A stretch of DNA of 64,000 bases from Atherinomorus stipes (Eukaryota; Chordata; Actinopteri; Atheriniformes; Atherinidae). A model generated the notes under the pieces. That model was not told the origin of the DNA. It made no database searches and saw nothing but the letters and a program-made list of their open reading frames with translations. The stretch covers positions 556,001-620,000 of the forward strand of contig JALJCO010001293.1 of assembly GCA_023101725.1 (NCBI GenBank), given 5' to 3'. Position numbers and translations under genes: made by a program. Positions 59,462 through 64,000 of the stretch are shown in pieces (within the stretch, counting starts at the first letter, position 1; each line of letters starts with the position of its first letter).

Positions 59462-62400
59462 CCTTGCTTGTTGTGGTGACTCCATCTGATTTGGTGAAGT
59501 CTATACTGGCGTAGGCTCCGTTTTCTGGCAGAGGCACCATCCCCGCCGTGCTCCCGTTGCTCCCGGCCGCCGTCGTCACGGCTCCAACGTTACTCCCGTC
59601 CTCCCTCAGCTCCAAGGCGATGTAGTTGAGGCCGTTCTGGTAGCCGACTGACATGTTCCTGCACATTCTGCCGGCTCCGGCCCCTGACGAGGTGGAGGTC
59701 GACGACGCTGGGGTCCCAGAGCTCATTTCTGTGGGTCTTTGTTGGGTGTGGCGTGCCGAAGAATCTGCAGCGCCCTCCACGGACATCCACACGCTGTCGA
59801 AAGACGCCGAGCTGGCCCACCTGGAGGCCTGTCCCTCCGTCAGGTAGGATCCGTTGGAGGCTGCGGAGTTGGCGAGGGAGGGGTGGGTAGCTGAGGACGT
59901 AGGGCCAAGTCCTCCCCCGGAGGGCGTTGAATTGGAGGAGGAGGTGGAGAACGTCTCTGAGCTGTGTCTCCGTCGGCCTTGGGGGTCCGCTCGCACCACT
60001 TTGGGCTCCGGTTGGTGTGTCTGCACCCGGCCTGGGCTCGACGGAGGAAGAGGGGAAGAAATGGAGGAGGAGGAGGAGGTCGGGGGTGCGTGACTGTAAT
60101 GCCCCTCAATCACACAGAGATGCTGCAGCATGGCCGTCGGGCTCGTTTGGGACCGCTCCCCCCGGCCGATGTTAAACGTCATGTCCGTGTAGTCGTCTCC
60201 CACTGACCTCCAGTGACCTCCCGCTTGGACTCCGGGGGAGGCCAGCACTCCGGGGTTGCTAGCCAGGGGTCGGATGTAGCTGGGCGGGTTCCAGGGGGCG
60301 ACGAGGCTGGGCCGGGGTGACTGGTTCTTACTCTGACGACCAGCTGTATCTCGCTGGTCTGCCCCCACCTCCACACTCATGTAGTCCTGGGGCTGGGGAG
60401 GGGAGCAGCGGTGGTCTCCGCTTCCCAGGGAAGGCGCTTCATCATGGGCAGAGAGCGGGTAGGCTGGGGGCTGCTGTTGGTGGGGGAAGTGATCTCCAAA
60501 CTCAATATTAATGTACTCCCCAGGACTGGACGGCCCCACGGACGAGCTCCCGGTGGCCGGGACCGACGTCGAGGAGGGCTCGCTAACCCGCAGCGGACCG
60601 TGGAAACTTCTTCTGCCTAAAGGAAGGCGGTTAGGCCTCACAACGCGTCTGTCGGCCACGGCTGCGGTGGTATGGTGAGCTCCGTAGGGGGGAGGCGGGT
60701 GAGAGGGAGTGGAGGCGCTGCTACCTCCCCCCCCTCTCTTCTCTGGTATCAACATTGAAGCTGTTGCAACTGATGAATAAACTGGTTTGGCAGGAGAACT
60801 CATCGGTACATACTCCCCATCCTCTTTCTCATCCCTCTCTCTGGATGGAGCCTTGTAGGAGCGAGGGAGGGAGAAATAAGGGCTGTAAGACTTGAGCGTC
60901 CCCTCAGGTGTGCTGGGGGTGTAATGACTGCTGCTCCCCTCGTTTAAGAGCCTGCGAGTGGCGCCGCTGCTGTAGGACATGTCCATATATTCTCCATTCT
61001 CAGGTCTTTCCATTATGCTGTCAGTCCGACAGACGCCGCTGTGGGGGCTGGGCGAGGCTTGAACTGGGGACGGGGAGCTTCCGCTGCCCCCTGGGAGCAT
61101 CATCATGTAGCCGTGAGAGTCTGTGGAGGACTGGGACTGGAGCTGCTGGTGGTGGGCCGAGCGGGTGGCTAAAGCAGGGCTGTGGAACTGAGGAGAGTGG
61201 GAGATGTGGTGGGGGTAAGCGCTGGGTTGCATAGGCATGTAATCGGGCGGAGTGTCCCGTGGCGACGCGGCCACGCCACACATCATGGGCATGTAACCGC
61301 TGTCTTCCTTGGCAGAAGTGGAGGAGGAAAGGGGGGGGCGCTCAGCGCCGGCCTCCGTCCGGGAGAGCGTTGAGGGACGGCTTTGCTGGCTGTGCTCGGA
61401 GCAGGAGCTGTAGTCGGAGCGGAGCGAGGAGGTGGAGGACGACGGGCCGCCTCGGAGGAGCCCGCTGCCGAACGGCAACACCACGTCTGACCCCTCCTCC
61501 AAGGAGAAATTAGTCTGAGTCATTTTCTGATAAACTGCCACTCCAGAACCTCCCGTTGCACCGCCGGCCGGTCTGGAGAAAGAGTGCGTCCTCCTCCGCA
61601 AGGATGATGAAGAAAAACGTTCATCCTCTGTGGTTGATGTGCTCTCATCTCGTGGCGTGTCGCCGCCGCTGTTGCTTCCAGAGCCCACGCTGGTACCGAA
61701 AACCTCCCGGTTCCACCCCATGGCCATGTAGTCGTTCAGGCAGTTCTCCTCTCTGATTGGCGGGGTGTTGCCCAGAGAGTCGGGCGTGTTGCTCCTCACT
61801 CTGAAGTACCTGAAGTCCCCGGGGCTGGAGCCGTACTCATCTGAGGAGTTGAAGCCGCCGTCAGACGGAGAGCCACATATCGACGCACTTGATGGGCGTG
61901 TGAGCGTGTCGGAGACGGATCCGTGGCCGCTGCTGGAGGAGACGCTCACCGGGCTGGTGGTGGAGGGGAAGTGGGAGACGGGCAGGGATGCGGAGCGAGT
62001 GTGATAGGTGGACGACGTCCCGGGAATAGCTCTGACGTAGCGCCCGCTGCCGGTGCTCGTGCCGGCGTTTCCTGTTGCTACGCCGCTCCCGTTACTGCCA
62101 CCAGCCCCGTCCTGACGGCTGTGATGAGCACGTGCAGAGTTCAGGTGCACCAGACTTCCTGTGGTGGAGCGGAACGGCCGGTTCATCGTCCCCTCGCCTT
62201 CGCTGGACGTGCGGAAACGATAGCCGCTTGCCCCGGAGCTTTTACTCGATGGCGGCGTCCCCACTACAGACTCTGTTCTCGACCGCCGCTGCAGCCCGGT
62301 CTGACTTGGCGGCAGGTTGCCAAGGTGACGCCGTGTCGTGATAAATGACATGGGATTGGAGCCTGAAGACTGGCTTTTGCTGCGTGGCCGAAACTCTGCG

Positions 62401-63593
62401 AAAGCTTTCAGGGCTTTCATCGTCTCCAGGATGGTCTCATGCATGTTTTGGGCCACAACAGAGTCATCCACCTGCATCCATATCTCCCCTGGCCCAATAG
62501 AGGAGGAGCGACCCACCTCAATGAAGAAGAAGCTTTCTGAATGTCCACAACGCCTGATATTCATGAGCTGGAGGTTAACACATGGGGTCTCAGAGTTCAA
62601 CTTAACCAGGTGGATGGTTTTAGTTGAGAGGCATAACCGGTAAACACCTGTGAGGTTTTTAGTTTGACCTAGTCCTTTAGGTTTTACATTAACCTGCCAC
62701 ACCTCTTTAAACACAGTACCAGGGGTGACTGTACCATATCCATCATCTAAATCATCTGAATCCAAGTGCCCTCTTTTCCCCTCACTCATCAGCTCACTGA
62801 CGGCTACATACCAGTCCTCCTGCTCCTGCTCATTTTCAGCCACGATAGCAAAGTATTCGTCCTTAGTGTAAAGGGCAATGAGGTGTTTGTTTTTTGAGTC
62901 CGCCCTCTTGTTTACTGTGAAGCACTGGTAGAGGTAAATAACCCTTTTCGGGGGAGAAGGGGCGACCGCTCCGCCGCTGGCGGCGGCGGCTGCGGCAGCA
63001 GTGCGCAGGCTGTTCCTGAATTTCTTCTCGCTGTCGTAGTACTCCAGGCGGCTCGGCCCGAGGTGGCTGGCAGCTCGAAGCACGAAAAACCTCTTATGTC
63101 CATGTTTTTGCTTTCTTAAATAGCCACACTTTCGAATATCATCTACAGCGTCCGAGGTATTTGCGACGTTCACAGCCGCGTATACATGGCTGCTGCCGCT
63201 AGCGGTGGATGGAGCGGAGGGGTCCTCGGCGGTGTGTACCTGGCTGAGAGAGGAGGAGGCGGCTTTCCTGGCCGGGGACTCTGCGATGTTTTCCTCAGGA
63301 AGATGCTGCTGTGAAGCCAGCTGGTAGTGATGGTGCTGCTGTTGATCCTTTGGCGAGTGATGGTGACTGAGGTTGTGATGGTGGAGGTGGTTGGAGGGCG
63401 GCAAATGTTGGTGGAAACGAGAGCCGCCTCCTCCTCCGCCGCCGCCGATATTAATTAACGGGGAAGGGGGTTCCCCGACCGAGCCGTCTCCGTTTGCATT
63501 GGCGGCCGCGGGTTTCGTACCAACGTCCCTCTGCTGAGTTTCCACCATCACCATCGCTGCCTTACCCTCCTGGTAATTCGTGAAATCTGCCAT
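59462..63593 (-). CDS. irs2: Insulin receptor substrate 2 (IRS2-type), large first coding exon
   Basis: IRS proteins are cytoplasmic docking adaptors phosphorylated by the insulin and IGF1 receptors. Numbered from the ATG at 63593-63591 (an in-frame stop lies just upstream), a 151-residue leader rich in His, Gln and Gly precedes a PH domain (about 152-272, 'RKCGYLRKQKHGHKRFFVLR'). A PTB domain follows (about 292-400, 'EVWQVNVKPKGLGQTKNLTGVYRLCL', 'NIRRCGHSESFFFIEVGR'). PI3K-type YxxM sites are Y622, Y688, Y767, Y785, Y829, Y869, Y928 and Y1135. Y1027 in GEYINIEFG is the GRB2 site; Y1324 (NYIAL) and Y1361 (YASIDF) fit SHP2 sites. KQKHGHKRF, NLPPSQTGL, EDSGYMxMxCG, RSYKAP and YASIDF favour IRS2 over IRS1. 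The exon ends in phase 1 at a GTGAGT donor; splicing to 36609 gives about 1378 residues (human about 1338). Without splicing the frame runs to a stop at 59421. I cannot say whether it is irs2a or irs2b. Confidence 0.95.
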
Positions 63594-63836
63594 CAGAGAA
63601 TACAATCAAAGGTCACTTTACTAGCAAGCTAATCCGAGTGGACCTAGACCCCATTCTTGTTTTGGGAGACGAGCTCCAGAGTCCGGCTAGGCCAGCTAAC
63701 GTTGACTCGCACGTCTCAGATTTGCAATCCTCACAGACCGGCTTTGTTACTCCGTCTCTTAAAACGAATCCCTTTGTCCTTTCAGCAGCGAGACTGGTAT
63801 TCCAGTGTGGGCTTTTTTCACGAAATGAAGCCTACC

Positions 63837-63844
63837 GTAAACAA
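63837..63844 (-). promoter_or_regulatory. FoxO/DAF-16-type site GTAAACAA
   Basis: Plus strand GTAAACAA, minus strand TTGTTTAC: an exact match to the FoxO consensus, about 245 bp upstream of the ATG. Vertebrate IRS2 is a known FoxO target under low insulin. Confidence 0.5.
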
Positions 63845-63946
63845 CATGACCACGCACAGCCGTGTTTCTGTAATCGGGAGGATCCAGCTAGCTCGGTTAG
63901 CAATCCGCTCCCTTCTACTACTTTACACATCTCTACAGGCCACAGC

Positions 63947-63974
63947 ACAAACAACACATGACCCCCTGCGTCAC
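63947..63974 (-). promoter_or_regulatory. Motif cluster: forkhead-like, M-box/E-box, CRE-like
   Basis: On the minus strand, TTGTTTGT (63954-63947) directly abuts TCATGTG (63961-63955), the core bound by MITF/TFE3-type factors. Six bases further upstream is GTGACGCA (63974-63967), a CRE-like site with the TGACG half. TFE3, FoxO and CREB are established activators of mammalian IRS2. Function here is inferred. Confidence 0.45.
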
Positions 63975-64000
63975 CGAACAAGTGGGAGGGGCGAGGAGTC

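Larger units (their letters stand above)
63594..64000 (-). promoter_or_regulatory. irs2: irs2 5'UTR and proximal promoter
   Basis: The sequence upstream of the irs2 ATG is moderately GC-rich with no long frame of its own. The far edge has a GC box-like GGGAGGGGCG (63984-63993, plus strand). The frame at 63638-63961 on the plus strand is not a recognisable gene. The transcription start cannot be fixed from sequence; no clear TATA box is seen. Confidence 0.6.

Noticed and set aside
59653..62643. Many open frames on the plus strand opposite irs2, up to 141 codons
   Set aside because: They are complementary-strand shadows of a GC-rich coding exon, with no recognisable domains.
63594..63605. irs2 start at the upstream TTG (63605)
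   Set aside because: The first in-frame ATG is at 63593-63591. The codons upstream are TTG TAT TCT CTG directly after an in-frame TGA, and a non-ATG start is not expected in this gene.
1..64000. CRISPR arrays, bacterial operons, riboswitches, phage genes
   Set aside because: Repeats present are microsatellites or transposons, and gene structure is that of a vertebrate nuclear genome.

Overview
This window is vertebrate nuclear DNA, most likely from a teleost fish. It has one long, intact vertebrate coding exon, canonical GT..AG splice sites, and a dense mixture of DNA transposons (hAT, Tc1/mariner, PIF/Harbinger and TTAA-type elements, and foldbacks), non-LTR and Ty3/gypsy retrotransposon remains and microsatellites that is typical of fish. 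No operon, phage, CRISPR array or bacterial feature is visible. The species cannot be named from the sequence.

The only host gene I can support is an insulin receptor substrate of the IRS2 type, on the minus strand. Its large first coding exon (63593 down to 59462) encodes an unusually long N-terminal leader, a PH domain, a PTB domain and a ladder of tyrosine motifs for PI3K, GRB2 and SHP2. That exon ends at a strong splice donor. I find a matching acceptor at 36610-36611 that would supply only the last two bases of the final codon and the stop, followed by a 3'UTR of about 5.7 kb ending at an AATAAA at 30885-30890. The inferred gene therefore spans about 33 kb, with an intron of 22,852 bp. 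Upstream of the ATG lie forkhead, E-box and CRE-like motifs, which fit the known inputs to vertebrate IRS2 promoters.

The left half (1-30 kb) is intergenic and transposon-rich. It holds a LINE 3' end; a broken, spliced gene fragment resembling HMGXB3 or a KDZ/Zisupton-type transposon; a collapsed Ty3/gypsy element; a PIF/Harbinger derivative; an L1-like fragment; three Tc1-like elements or remnants; two kinds of long inverted-repeat (foldback) element; and several nested insertions. Stretches of 1-2 kb between them (for example 20.5-22.1 kb) show nothing I recognise.

The irs2 intron and 3'UTR (30.9-59.5 kb) are peppered with related hAT-like non-autonomous elements. Many are bounded by readable 8-bp target duplications. 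One family is composite: an outer element starting TAGGGATGCAC carries, always at the same place, an inner element starting TAGGGNTGGG. The inner element is built from repeats of a palindrome close to TCTCGCGAGA, the vertebrate BANP/Kaiso promoter motif, with three exact copies in this window. One composite copy lies in the irs2 3'UTR and another starts about 106 bp from the 3' splice site.
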